A stretch of 64,000 nucleotides of DNA from Zanthoxylum bungeanum (Eukaryota > Streptophyta > Magnoliopsida > Sapindales > Rutaceae), in NCBI GenBank assembly GCA_019454045.1, contig SKCR01023421.1, positions 124,001 through 188,000 of the forward strand. Reading direction: 5' to 3'. How positions within the stretch are numbered: position 1 is the first letter of the stretch; each line of letters begins with the position of its first letter. Below are positions 36,591 to 51,292 of the stretch, one piece after another. Below the pieces are notes generated by a model. That model searched no databases and had not been told where the DNA came from. It saw nothing but the letters and a program-made list of their open reading frames with translations. Made by a program: the position numbers and the translations under genes.

Positions 36591-38090
36591 CACATGCATA
36601 AAAGGAACTTCTGCAAATAGCCTATGTATAGCTTCATTCGGCGACTACACCCAAAACAAAATTAACATAACCCCATTAAAGTCCTATTCCTCAATTCCAT
36701 AATAAACACCACACCACTTCATTTGATCAAAACACAAATCCTTGAATCACACAAATTCTTCAAAAATTTAAAATAAAGTCCTCTATTTCCTCAGCAACCA
36801 AACAAAATGAAAGAGGCTTTTTTTTCTTGATTATATAACCATATACGACAGAATGATTGAACATTTAGGTTAAATGGGTATTAGTTAATTAATGTTAATT
36901 ACCTGTACGGACTACGGACTGCTGATGGAGAAAGAACTTAAATGGCATTTCGGTGAAAGGGTTAGGGTCATTTTGGTCTTCTCAATCATCATCATCATCT
37001 TCTTCTTTTGTCAAAATCTTTTCAGGCCCAGCTTCATATCGGGAGCAGTTGTTCATCATCATCATCTTCTTCTTGATTTATTTCGATTAATTTTTAAGTA
37101 GTTAAAATATATTTTCTTTCTCATAAGACATGAGTTTATATCATGCAATCAATGAATGATTTTTGATTGATATAACAGTGTAATTTTATTGAGATATGAT
37201 AATTTAGGTCTTCAAATTTTTATATGTTAATTTAAAAATAATTTTTTTTAATTATTGATGGCAAGAGTTTTTCCTTAAATCTTAAGCTAGATTGTTTTTT
37301 TTTTTTTTTTTTTTTTTTTTTCTCTTAATCGTTAATTAAGAAAGAAAGTCAACAACAGTTTATTATTTAAAAATGACAAAATTATTTATTTATTTAAATT
37401 TAAATAATTCTTTAAATTTATTTAATTTCAAGTAATAATAATTATTTAAAAATAGATAATATTAAGGTTTCGTTTGATATTTCTTTTCAATAAAATTTTT
37501 ACTTATAAAACTTTTAACAAAAAGCATTTAGGTATTTAGTTATCAATGTCAGTAAAAATTGTAAGAATTATTTTAATAGACGAGTTTTTATAAAGTTGTA
37601 TTATGAAATTAAAGAAATAATATTGTGAAATAAAATAAGAATATTTTAAATAATTTATCTATTTAGAAAAGTTTTTCCAATTTGTACTCTCAAAAGTCCA
37701 AATTTTTAGCTCTGACTAATAGATACAAAATAATTTTGTTCACTCCTCAAAAGCTTTATTTTAAGTATCAGATTGTTTCATCGTAAAATGATTTCTATAA
37801 GTAAAATAATTTTCATGAAAATCATTTTTCGGACAGGAAAATATTTTCAAGTGTTTGGCTATAATCTAAAAATATTTCCGAAAAACATTCCCAATATTAT
37901 TTTAAAAAATATTTTATGGTGATTAGAAATGAGTTATGAAAGCTTTAAAGAATAGGGAAAAAATATTTTCTACGAAACGATTTATGAATTTTTAGTCCGT
38001 AAGTCATTCAAAAAAAAAAAGGTAAAAAAAAAAAAAGTAAAAGTATAGACATTTCCATTGATTAGAAAAACAGATTATGTTGGTATGCTA
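36591..38090. other. A+T-rich intergenic DNA with simple repeats
   Basis: Contains a (CAT)n/(CTT)n patch near 36988-37072, a long T tract at about 37293-37320 and numerous A/T runs. The ORF at 36892-37101 reads partly through the trinucleotide repeats and is not supported as a gene. Confidence 0.55.
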
Positions 38091-38292
38091 TAGGGGTGTT
38101 CATAGGGTCGGGTCGACCCGCGACCCGATCCGACCCGCAATGACCCGACCCGATCCAGTCAGGTTTAGCAATTTTAAAATTAATTTTTGGGTCAATTTGG
38201 ACCCGACCCGAAATGTCGGGTCGGGTCACGGGTTTAGTTCAGAAAAGTCGGGTTGGACCCGACCTGAAGTAAATGATATATATATATATATA

Positions 38293-38610
38293 CTAGTTTT
38301 TGCCCGTGCCTACGGCACGGTGTTACACAATTAAATAATTTTATTTTTTAATTAAATGATGCCCGTGCCTACGGCACGGTGTTACAGTATTTGGCCCGTG
38401 CCTACGGCACGGTGTTACAGAATTAAATGATTTTATTTTAACTTTCTATTTTTTAATTTGAAATTTTGAAAATTTTTGACCATTTTCATCAATCAATTCA
38501 CTCTCTTTCTTCCAATTACCAATGAAATGATCTGAGCCGTCAATTAAGCCACATAAAGAGAGCCGTTGGATACACTCTTTTTCCTCCAACATCATTCTCC
38601 TTTATTATAT
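38293..38610 (-). mobile_element. Helitron-like element, copy 1
   Basis: On the minus strand the 3' end has a hairpin CCGTGCC-GTA-GGCACGG followed seven bases later by CTAG at 38293-38296 and then T, the arrangement of a Helitron 3' terminus inserted next to T. The minus-strand 5' side begins around TATATAATAAAGGAGAATG near 38610; the usual TC start is not seen. Three hairpin copies occur in this unit. No Rep/helicase, so nonautonomous. Confidence 0.6.
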
Positions 38611-38611
38611 A

Positions 38612-39180
38612 CTAGTTTTTGCCCGTGCCTACGGCACGGTGTTACAGTATTTGGCCCGTGCCTACGGCACAGTGTTACAGAATTAAATGATTTTATTTTT
38701 AAATTAAATGATGCCCGTGCCTACGGCACGACACGGTGTTACAGAATTAAATGATTTTATTTTTTAATTAAACGATGCACGTGCCTACGGCACGGTGCAC
38801 GGTGTTACAGTATTTGGCCCGTGCCTACGGCACGGTGTTACAGAATTAAATGATTTTATTTTTTTAATTAAATGATGTTCGTGCCTACGGCACGGCACGG
38901 TGTTACAGAATTAAATGATTTTATTTTTTACTTTAATGATGCTCGTGCCTACGGCACAATGTTACAGTATTTGGCCCGTGCCTACGGCACGGTGTTACAG
39001 AATTAAATGATTTTATTTTAACTTTTTATTTTTTAATTTGAAAATTTTGACAATTTCCATCAATCAATTCACTCTCTTTCCTCCAATTACCAATGAAATG
39101 ATCTGAGCCGTTAATTAAGCCACATAAAGAGAGCCGTTGGATGCACTCTCTTTCCTCCAATACCATTCTCATTTATTATA
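38612..39180 (-). mobile_element. Helitron-like element, copy 2, head-to-tail with copy 1
   Basis: The minus-strand 3' end (hairpin plus CTAG at 38612-38615) abuts the 5' end of copy 1 almost directly. The 5' side near 39180 (tttattatata on plus) matches that of copy 1, as do 90-100 bp next to it (gatctgagccgt, ccacataaagagagccg). It carries about eight copies of the CCGTGCCTACGGCACGG hairpin separated by an A+T-rich spacer (gaattaaatgattttattt). Confidence 0.6.
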
Positions 39181-39214
39181 TATATATATTAATGATATAT
39201 TTTTGACAAGAAAT

Positions 39215-39470
39215 TAATTTAGCTGAAATGGCATGGTCTTCATTTAGTTTTCAAAAAGGTCCAAGTTCGAATCCCCTCACCACTTTCGAAATTTTTATTT
39301 TTAAAAAAAAATATTTATAATTATAATATATATATTTTATGATACAATTTTACCCAGAATTAATTATCGCTGGAGTGGCAAAGTGTGTACTTGGTGTTCA
39401 AGAGGTCCCAAGTTCGAATATATATATATTATAATTATAAATATTTTGCCATTTCAGCTACGGACACATC
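39215..39470. repeat. tRNA-like (SINE-related) repeats
   Basis: A-box-like ttagctgaaatggc at 39219-39232 and B-box-like agttcgaatccc at 39264-39275. A second unit has gagtggcaaag near 39373 and agttcgaata at 39411-39420. A reversed A-box (gccatttcagctac) lies near 39448. Not foldable into an intact tRNA, so a decayed SINE or SINE pair. Confidence 0.5.
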
Positions 39471-39683
39471 TTGTAAAAATTGGATCAAAAAAAAATATTA
39501 TATTTACTACATATTATATTGACCCGACCCGACCCGCAGTTTTTTGACCCGATCCATTCTAACCCGACCCGCGCGGGTCGTGTGCTTAATTTTCGGTTTT
39601 CGGGTCAACTGACCCGATTGACCCGACCCGATCGGGTCATTTTAAATAACAAAAAAATCCGACCCGACCCGTAAACACTCTTA

Positions 39684-40157
39684 TACCAAATGCAATAAAA
39701 TGAGAAAAACTTTAAAAAAAAAAAAAAAAATTCCTGAGAAAATAAAGAGACCCTCAATTCAATAAAACAATACTAATATTTTTTTAAAAAAACAAAAAAC
39801 TAAAAACTAAAAACTAAAAGCTTAGCTATACCCAGGCATTAATAGTTTTACAGGCATAGAGTCACCCACATGCAAAATTTAACTTGGCAAGTGTGAAATG
39901 GGTTTGCTTGGTTCTTCCCTTCCGCCAAACCATCTTTCCCAAATCAGAACTAATTAATAAAATCACTTATCCAAATTAGCCAAAGCCCAGCCGCCTTCAT
40001 TTTGACATTGAATCAAACACATAACAAACAATCAACCCTCAAAAGAAAAAAAATCCAAAATCTTCAATTCACCAATTCAAAAATCAAAATTAATATCACA
40101 TGCGATCCGATCAAAACCCCTAACAATTTTTTTTTTTTTTTTTTTTAATAAAAAAAG
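39684..40157 (+). promoter_or_regulatory. Upstream and 5' untranslated region of VPS4
   Basis: Between the hAT-like element and the start codon. A run of about 20 T lies 10-30 bp before the ATG. No clear TATA box at a usual distance was identified, and the transcription start is unknown. Confidence 0.4.
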
Positions 40158-43417
<3,260 letters not shown>

Positions 43418-43975
43418 TGGGTCAATACATTTAACGTTGAAAATCACACCTGTGAGTGCAAGCACTATGATTTGTATGTTATTTAACACTTCTGGATCTG
43501 ATGATTTCTTATTCAAATAGGGAATGTGACTTGACTTCCCGTTTTATGTATTCGTATGGAAAAACTGGGATTCGATACTTGTTAATCGTTTGTTTCAAAT
43601 TGTGTAAAGTAAAGAGCAGTTCCCAAATTTCTGCCACGCTATGTTGAATGTGATACATATATTGCTGGTTATTGGTCAGTCACATGTTTTTAAATAACTA
43701 ATTAATCTGGTTTGATAGTGTGCTGATTTCCAGATATCTTTCAGAAAAATGCAGTCAAAAAAGTTTTGGAAAGGATTGGATGATTGGAGGGGGTAATAGC
43801 CTGCAAGTCTTATATTTAACCGTTTTCTATTCTTACTTGCATCTGTCAAAACTTTTTACCTTTCCTTTTCTAATTGATTTTGTTTTACTTTTTTCTTTAT
43901 TTGGGTACACTAATCTGGTTGACAACTGAATATCAACTGAGGTGAAAATTTCATTTTTGCCCGGTACCAGGAGAA
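43418..43975 (+). other. 3' flank of VPS4, likely 3' UTR then intergenic
   Basis: No gene recognised. The ORF at 43720-43929 is hydrophobic, made of T-rich sequence, and not supported. The poly(A) site was not determined. Confidence 0.45.
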
Positions 43976-44283
43976 CATGGTTGCTCATTGAGACCTCCTG
44001 GTGCCAAACGGGCTTTTGTTTCTGCTCATCTCATGACGTGTTAGGATATGTTGTTTGTCTTGGTGTGCATGTTTTGTTTGTAGGGATAGTAACGGACCAG
44101 GTATGATATTGTGATGTCAATACCCTTACTTGGCCCGTTCAATCAATGGGTACAAAAGTTGTTCCATACCCAGCCCTTGCGTACCGGTTGCTCATCGAGA
44201 GCTCCTGGTGCCAAACAAGCTTTTGTTCTGCATCTCATGACGTGTTAGGAATATGACTTTTGTCTTAGTGTGCATTGTTTATA
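43976..44283. repeat. Tandem duplication of a MITE-end segment
   Basis: About 110 bp at 43978-44094 (ggttgctcat..cctcctggtgccaaac..catctcatgacgtgttagga..tagggatagtaacgg) recurs at 44189-44296. Each copy ends in a TAGGGAT(A/G)G(T/C)AACGG sequence resembling a hAT end. Confidence 0.7.
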
Positions 44284-44520
44284 GGGATGGCAACGGGGAG
44301 ATGTTAATATCTGTATTCGACTCATTCAATCGTGTACGAAAGTGGTTTTGTACTCGGCCGTAACATACCGGACCTCATGTTCTCTATCCACACAAGGATT
44401 TTGACCTTTACTAATACGGGAATGCTAATACTCATATCTGATCCGTCCAATCAACCGGTATAGAAAATTATACGTTTATTGGTCCCCATCTTGTTGGGTT
44501 TTTTGCCATCCTTGTCTGTA
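44276..44520. mobile_element. hAT-type MITE next to VPS4
   Basis: The element proper, 44284-44512, starts GGGATGGCAACGGGG and ends TTTTGCCATCCT. Flanks tgtttata (44276-44283) and tgtctgta (44513-44520) match at six of eight positions. Noncoding. Confidence 0.65.
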
Positions 44521-44987
44521 CTCTAGGGTCTCATGTTTGAATATGGTGAGTTGTTTAGTGAGTAGGGAAAAGTAATAGCATTCTTGAAGAAAGTTATAAG
44601 GTTGTTGGTATTGCTGCAGTGCAGTGCAGGCAAGGTCTTTCCAGTTGTGATTTGTAACTGTGGTCTCTGCCAAGTTCTCGAAGGTATTCTTTTCGAATTT
44701 GCCCACATTACCTGCCCCATTTGTCCATAATACGGCAAAATGTAACAACCTCAGTGCTCCCAGATTCTGCTGTAAATCCTCTGGAAATGAGAACTTTCCG
44801 TGGTATAACAGCTGGGAGTGCTGCAGGAGTTACAGCAACAAATGCAAGGTATCTCCTGTCTTTGATGGTAGAAATTGCACTTCATTGCGGGATACAATCT
44901 GTCTTTTCATCACCATGTACTGCTATCTTGATTTGGTTAATCCTTCAAGTTCCATGAGTGGATCTTGCACATTGAGTGAGTCACTGC
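44521..44987. other. Unassigned region with overlapping ORFs
   Basis: Plus-strand ORFs at 44660-45028 and 44721-44957 overlap. The second contains 'RTFRGITAGSAAGVTATNAR', which looks coding-like in composition, but I recognise no family. It could be an exon remnant of a captured gene. The longer ORF runs into the LTR that begins at 44988, arguing against an intact gene. Confidence 0.3.
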
Positions 44988-45687
44988 TGGAAAATACGAT
45001 TTTTGTCCAAGGTTCTGACCCCGAGTGAACTCGTAACGCCGGAACTCCGATTAACAATTTTCCTCATAGAGAACTCTGAATGCTTAATAAATTGGATTAG
45101 GGTTATGTTTCTGTGTTGATGGTAAATCAAAACTCAATTTCACCAAAAGAAAGAAGATATAAATCAAAGAAGTCTTCTAGGTGAATTGCCAAGAAGGTTG
45201 AAAACAAACAATGTTATAACTCATAATAATGTGTTTCCAACAACCGATAAGGTGACTTTATGTTTGTTTGTAAAAGTAAGGTAGATGTAAGGTTTTCCTT
45301 GTGCAAAACTGGCTAAAAACGTGTCCAAAATAATACAATATCACAATCTTGTTCGAATGCAACACGAATGCGTGACGAACGCACAATGTTCCACAAACTC
45401 GTTTGAACGTAGTCTCGAACACAAACACACTGGAAGATTTCGTTCGCACGGGAAGATGAACGCACTACGCACGGGAACCTGATGCCAAGTTTCGTTCGAA
45501 CCCAAACACGAATGTGACACGAACTTTACTCGTTCGAACGTAAATACGAACGCAACACTAACTCACATATGATATCTTCATGCACAGTCTGCAAATACCA
45601 GTCTAATTATTCCGAGATTTTAAGACTCATTACAATTCAATTAAACTTGTTTTGTTATGGAAGGTGCCAACAATCATGGAACTAACA
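44988..45687 (-). repeat. 3' LTR of SIRE-like copia, copy B
   Basis: On the minus strand, TGTTAGTTCC to TTTTCCA, 700 bp, preceded by a polypurine tract aaaaggggagg (45688-45698). It matches copy A LTR (24706-25792) and the partial LTR at 63701. It contains several ttcgaacg motifs at 45350-45550. Confidence 0.8.
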
Positions 45688-46088
45688 ACCTCCCCTTTTG
45701 TCATTTCGTGACAAAACAACTACCTAATACAAATACTATGGTAAAAGACCCAAAAATAAAATAGTCAACTGCCCACCATCAAGACAATTACTTGTTACAA
45801 TATGACTTAATATATCTAAACAAATAGTTTTAAATCGATGCCACCGATGCCACTAATCTGCTCACCTGAAACATTCACAAACAACAATATATATGGAAAT
45901 CATATGGTATAAAGAGTAGATAAAATGAAAAATGATCTCATGCATTAATAATCTCTGTATTTAAAAATAGATAGCATACTTCCCTTAATCCTACTACCCC
46001 TAAAATGATATATCTAAAATGGATATCATATTCCCTCTTTTGTCACGAAATGATAATGAGTAAAAATAACATGTCAAAATAACATATC
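45688..46088 (-). other. Copy B 3' noncoding region, part 1
   Basis: Aligns in reverse with 24340-24700 of copy A (gtgacaaa, ttttacc, tttatttttgg blocks). It ends in atatc, the left copy of the target duplication of the solo LTR. Confidence 0.75.
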
Positions 46089-47586
46089 TGTTGGAGTTGG
46101 TGCTTTGAGCGCCAATCCGAATAATGTATTGTACAGTATATTTTATTATTTATTAATAAAATAACTACATTTTCATTTCAACCTTGTTAATGGTAATGTC
46201 ATTATATATATTAGATTGAAATATAAATATGCTAAAAATGACATCGACTTTAGAATAGTCATGTAATAATCTGGATACTGGATGGTCTGACATTGGGATA
46301 GTATTACTACTATAAACTATTCATAAAGTAAAATATTCATAGTCGTTGATTTTGGAATACGATTGAATTCTTGTAACCTATAAGACTAGCACATGTCGTA
46401 TATTGGCACTGGAGTTCCAATGGTTTAACCCGATATTCCATGAGCAAGGGAAGCTCTTATAGACATGTGAGTGTTCGGTGAAGCGAATATTGAATGAATC
46501 ATAGGTGACTCTTAATAGTTGGAAGTGCAAACTGTCGTCAATAGGAATCTTCTGGAGTCGAGTAACATATGTGATCATTTGACTATAAGATAACATTGAT
46601 TTTGTGTGTGATCCTCCACACTTTGATGCCATATATGTCAGAGACATTTCATGGTATGACCGCTAGATTTTCTTTTGGTGTGAACCGATGCACTCGTTAA
46701 TCAAGTTCGTATCAAGATAGGATTCGTCGGCCCGTATGTGAACCATAAGGGGTTAAGATATCCATGTGAGTAAGTCACGATTCTTAAGACTTTGGCCAAA
46801 GCCGATCACCTAAGGTGGATCGCATATATCAATAATGATATTCTGATTAGTTGTAAAGAATTATGAACATATCGACATGAGATGTGCGCCTTGGAAACTT
46901 GATGGTGTATCTATATTTCCTAAGTACAACTCAGATAGCCTACGACAGAAGGATTGTTAAATATATATGATGACCTCGACTTGTATAGTTCAGAAAGGTC
47001 GTTCGTGTTTTTCGCGAATTTGGAGGTGGCCGAATTGCGTACATATAAGATATGCTTATATGACGAACATGTCTGGAGTTAGAGAGTCTCACAATATGAA
47101 GTGTACTCGTTGAGCACTTGGGTAGCTAATATTTTTTTTTTATAATAAATCATATTTGATATTATAATTATCAACTAAAATAATTAAGTATTATTGGATA
47201 ACATTAATTATTTATTTTGACTCAATTGGATTAATTGAATTAATACAAAGTCACACAAGGACTTTATTGTAATTTCATAAATATCTCTACCATTAGAGGA
47301 TATTTTGGTAATTATAAATATATAATAATAAGTTTATTTGGCTTGATTTAATTAAATTAAATCAAAGTGGTAGACAAAAGTGATTAGTCAAACCTAATGA
47401 TACATATTTGGATAAATTGGATTAAGCTCACATAAAAGTTAATTAAAACTTTTATTAATTAAAAATTGCATAAGTTTTACTATAAAAAGGTAAGCTTGAG
47501 TAAGTTTTTAATTAAGGCAAAGTAAGTTAAAACCAGTATTAAGAAAAATAAAGAAATATTAGCCTAAGTAAATTTATTGTGGGAGA

Positions 47587-47778
47587 AGCTTTAGAAGTTC
47601 TCTACAACAACAAAGAGAAGAAGATTGAATCTTCATATCAAGCTTAGCTTTGGAAGTTCTCTACAACTACAAGAGAAGAATATTGGATCTTCGAATCAAG
47701 CTTGCTAGCTTTGAAAGTTCTCTACAATATTTCAACAATGAGAAGAAGATTGGATCTTGAAATCAAGCTTGCTAGGTA
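47587..47778 (+). repeat. Three tandem 60-bp repeats in the solo LTR ending at a splice-donor-like site
   Basis: Units start agcttt(a/g)gaagttctctacaa at about 47587, 47646 and 47707 and end with atcaagcttgctag or a shortened form. The third is followed directly by gtaagt at 47775-47780, a consensus 5' splice site (AG|GTAAGT). Units differ by small indels. Confidence 0.75.
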
Positions 47779-48399
47779 AGTTTGATCTTCTCTAAATCTA
47801 TGTTTTCATTAGTGAGTTGTTCTATCATTAATGAAACATATAGTGGTGTATTATGTATTGGATACATAATAACATAGCTTGATGTTGAAATTAGGCTAAT
47901 AAATTGTGTATGGATGCTTTGAAAGCATAAACACAATATGCTTGTAATTAGGTCAAAATTTTCATGTTGGACATGAAACATAAAATTAGAATTTTGAACT
48001 CTAGATGATAGCTTGAAGCTATGACTACCATTCTAGAATCACTTGACCACATTTGAGTGACCTAGAATTGTTCACGAGTCACTTTATTGTGAGATTCTAT
48101 TTTAATTTATGTTTTGATTCAAAGAAATACATATATGTATTTAAAATACATATATGTTTGTTGTATAGCATGTTTGGATGTTGGTTTTGATGTTAAAACT
48201 GGATTTTAGGTGTATTGAAGTGTTTTGAGAAAATTGGAAGTGTTTTGGATTGGATTTAAGGAAAATTTACTCACTGACAACATTTTACACAGGACAGCGT
48301 CACGACTCCGATCTCCAGCGTCGTGACACTCACCTTTTAGAGCTACGGGCGTCGCAATGCCCACCCTTGCGAGTCGCCACGCCGAGCATTCGCAGATTC

Positions 48400-48660
48400 G
48401 ACGTTGCTAAGGGTAGAAAAAAAGTCCAAACCTGACCAGGACCGGCCCGCCCGGGTGTAAAAAATATTTTATATATTTATATTTATATAATAAATTATAT
48501 ATATATATATATATATAATAAATTAAAAATGTATTTAAATTTTTTATTAATAAAAAATCAACCCGACCCGGGCCTGGCTTAGCCCAGCAGACGCTCAGGC
48601 CAGGTTTTTTCAGGGCCCGGGTCAAGCTCGGCCCTGCCCATTGCCACTCTTAGACGTTGC
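48400..48660. mobile_element. hAT-type MITE with exact 8-bp target duplication
   Basis: The element proper, 48408-48652 (245 bp), has ends TAAGGGTAG and GCCACTCTTA. It is flanked by GACGTTGC at 48400-48407 and 48653-48660, exact. The interior has an (AT)n run and gcccggg motifs. It is nested in the solo LTR and is the youngest layer there. Confidence 0.9.
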
Positions 48661-48890
48661 GACACTCTAAGAGCTGTTGCCCATGAGCGCTGAAATTTCA
48701 TTTTCTCTGTTTCAGAGTTTCTGGACTTCGATTCAACCCCGATTTTTTTCTACGGACTCGTAACAGAATATAGTATTCCATAAAATAATTTAAAAATACG
48801 CTCATACTTGATATCCATGGGTTAGACCTACTTCCCCTGCACAGGACATCGATACGACCTTAGAGGTTCCACAACTGCCTCAACAATATC

Positions 48891-49923
48891 GAGATACCAA
48901 TTAAAAGATACATGCAAGAGAATATGCAAACCTAACTTACTCCCTTTCACTAACAACACAACTTAGTAAAATGAAGACATGAGAAGTAAACCAAAAAAAC
49001 TCACAATTATGCAATGTTAAATAAAATACAATATGCAATTACATGAAACGCACAAAAGCACACACAGTGAGTTAAAAAAAACATAGAAAATATAAGTAAA
49101 AAAGGACTCAAAACAACATTACAAACAAGTATAATGATGTTAAGTTAGTACTTAATTGTTTATTACATAAAATAATATGAAATATATTCGGTCATGCTCA
49201 AGAATACACATATGTATATGACATAAAAATCCAAGCATAGCAAGCACTTGAGTGAAAAATAAGTGCACAACAAGTCAAGGCTTAAGACCTTATTTTATGA
49301 ACGAGATAAAGCCACATAAATCATATCTCATAAAATACCACGCCCACAAAATAAGTGTTTAAACCCAGCAACAATAAGACTTGAAAATAAGCAACATTGA
49401 TTGCATGTTGTAATATTCTCCTCCTAAATATGATAAGCTTATAAATAAAAACTCTTTCGAGTGAAATGATTTTCCCTTATCTTTTGGATTTAACTTATTG
49501 GCTCTTTTAAGTACTTTTTGAATTGAAGTACTTGAAACTCATTCAAAATGTATTTTTCTCTTCTTTTTCTTACAAAGGGATATTATAAGTATCTAGTAAA
49601 ATGTCACACTATTTAATGAGCTAAGTACGATAGAGATTAGACTGCCAGTCTAAAAACTCATACATACTATCGAGCCTCGAATACATAAAAACGTATATAT
49701 AAGATACAAACACAAGATATACTAAGGTTTTTCAACACACACTCATGCACATAGAGCACCAAGAAAAATAAACATATATCCTACATACCATGACCACATG
49801 CTCGTGCTTTTACATACTCTCAAGCCATAAATTCTTTTTGGTCCTTTTCATTTTATAATTTTTTTTATATTTTTATTTTAATAAAAATAAGAAAAGACAC
49901 AACATGATTTGTCATTATCTAAT
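48891..49923 (-). other. Copy B 3' noncoding region, part 2
   Basis: The reverse complement matches 23430-24330 of copy A, for example agcatagcaagcacttg at 49236 against 23993. No ORF of interest. Confidence 0.7.
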
Positions 49924-50015
49924 GGTACGTGAAGTTGTATTCTCGAGTGCAAATCATACTACCGTCCATTTGAAATCGACTATGAAATTTATATTCTGTT
50001 TTCATCCTATATACC
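49924..50015 (-). repeat. Copy 6 of the GGTATATCGG module (outside LTRs)
   Basis: On the minus strand it runs GGTATATAGGATG to CACGTACC, with ATGGACGGTAGTA inside. Like the copy at 22846, it is followed on plus by caatgg. Its orientation relative to the surrounding SIRE-like copy is opposite to that in copy A. Confidence 0.75.
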
Positions 50016-50107
50016 AATGGACATATAACAAAAACACACACATCCATATGCAGTGAAAAAAAAATATAAAGTCGTGCAAACATATAAAACACATGTACAT
50101 ACACTAA

Positions 50108-50824
50108 CTAAGTAGATTTGCACTGAAGTGCACTCTCATCACATCGTATAGGATCAAGGTATTCTGATGTTATTAGGAAAGAAGTTTTCTTTCTCACCCA
50201 AATTTTCTTAGAAACCTTTTTCACCTGAGTATTCCCTGTCAACAGTGCAAGTTTCTCATTAATGAAAGACATATGTTTAGCTAATGTAGAAACTTGACAA
50301 ACTAGATTCGAAGAATCAAATTTGGATGAAACACTCTTCGGCCTTTTCTTTTGTTTGTGTGAGTGAGGTTTACCAAAAACACCTCTAGATTGAGGTTGAT
50401 GCACAAAAACGAGAAGCCACATGGGGAAACACTTGATACTCAACAATGGGTTTCTTTCTTAAGTCACGTAGAGGAGTGACAGCGCCGATTGTAAACGTTG
50501 ATGCCTTGTCACAATTTGACTCAACAAAGTCTCCCCCCTCTTCTCACATGGAGACACATCAATACTTATCATACGGTCTAGTTTCTCAATCCCTCCAGAA
50601 AATATAGATATCTAGGTTCTAACATTTTCAAGTTCTACTTCTAAGAATTTGACTTTATCAACTAGTCCCTTTATTCCTCTCCTCAACGTCATCAATAACA
50701 GTAAGGCTCCGGTTAAGTTTGGCCAGAACTTCGTTCTTTTCTAGCTACATTTCCTTCAGACCCTGACGGACTTCAACATTCGTCTTCTTGATAGCTAAAC
50801 TCTCATTAAATAGTTCAATATATG
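50108..50824 (-). pseudogene. SIRE-like copia gag, C-terminal half
   Basis: Minus-strand frames give charged, coiled-coil-like text ('LFNESLAIKKTNVEVRQGLK', 'EKLDRMISIDVSPCEKRG') followed by the 50108-50446 ORF ('KKRPKSVSSKF', 'KKIWVRKK'), as in gag of SIRE/Maximus-type copia. It is the continuation of 62640-63600, split by the inserted element. Several stops. Confidence 0.65.
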
Positions 50825-51283
50825 TGTAGACACTGCATTTTTACATGAAGCCCGATGATGAGCCTCGTATGTAGGCACTACCCGAGAAGTTGCGGAAGTT
50901 GTGGGAAATGGACGTCGGAAGGGAAAATTCAAGAAATAAATACATCATCAATTTAATTTATTTGTTTAGCCTCGAGTTCGCTCGATTAATTTCTGTTTTA
51001 ACTGTTAGCCTCGGCCCACAAAGATCCAAGCCATATGCCCAAGCCCACTAAGCCGAATCAAAGTATTCAAATCACATTTAGCACATGTTAAAATCTAATC
51101 AAATCCCCTTCATAATTTAAATCAAATCCCCTTCCTAATCTAAAAAAATCACCTCCCAAATTAAAGAAATTCCCCCACCAAAAATTTAAATATCCTTTCC
51201 CAAAACAAACACATCCCTTTATTGCATGAATTTTGTTTCCTTATTTTGAAGATCCCATGCACAAGGAAACCCTAGTGCACTCT

Positions 51284-51292
51284 TATAAAAAG
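51284..51292 (+). promoter_or_regulatory. Putative TATA box of the gag-only element
   Basis: TATAAAAAG, conserved in the right LTR at 59442-59450, about 460 bp into each LTR. Transcription would begin near 51315-51325. Inference from motif and position only. Confidence 0.55.

Larger units (their letters stand above)
38091..39683. mobile_element. Large TAGGGGTGTTCA-type (hAT-like) element carrying nested insertions
   Basis: The left end TAGGGGTGTTCATAGGG matches the element at 36153. The right end is gtaaacactctta. Both sides carry gacccgacccg tracts (38100-38260 and 39520-39670). Inside are two Helitron copies (38293-39180) and tRNA-like repeats (39215-39470). No clear 8-bp duplication; instead, ttggtat at 38079 and ataccaa at 39683 are complementary. 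Confidence 0.55.
46089..48885 (+). mobile_element. Solo LTR with perfect 5-bp target duplication
   Basis: It begins TGTTGGAGTTGG and ends GCCTCAACA. The flanks are atatc at 46084-46088 and atatc at 48886-48890, identical. On either side the DNA is collinear with copy A (catatcaa..gcatatgcaag..gagaatatgc), confirming an insertion. At 2797 bp (about 2.5 kb without the hAT MITE) it is large for an LTR. No internal region or second LTR is present, so homologous recombination removed the rest. Orientation is taken from TG..CA and the splice-like site near 47775 and is tentative. Confidence 0.85.

Noticed and set aside
38293..39000. Repeated CCGTGCCTACGGCACGG palindromes that could suggest a CRISPR-like array or terminators
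   Set aside because: Spacers are themselves repeated A+T text, and the unit with CTAG fits a Helitron 3' end in plant DNA.
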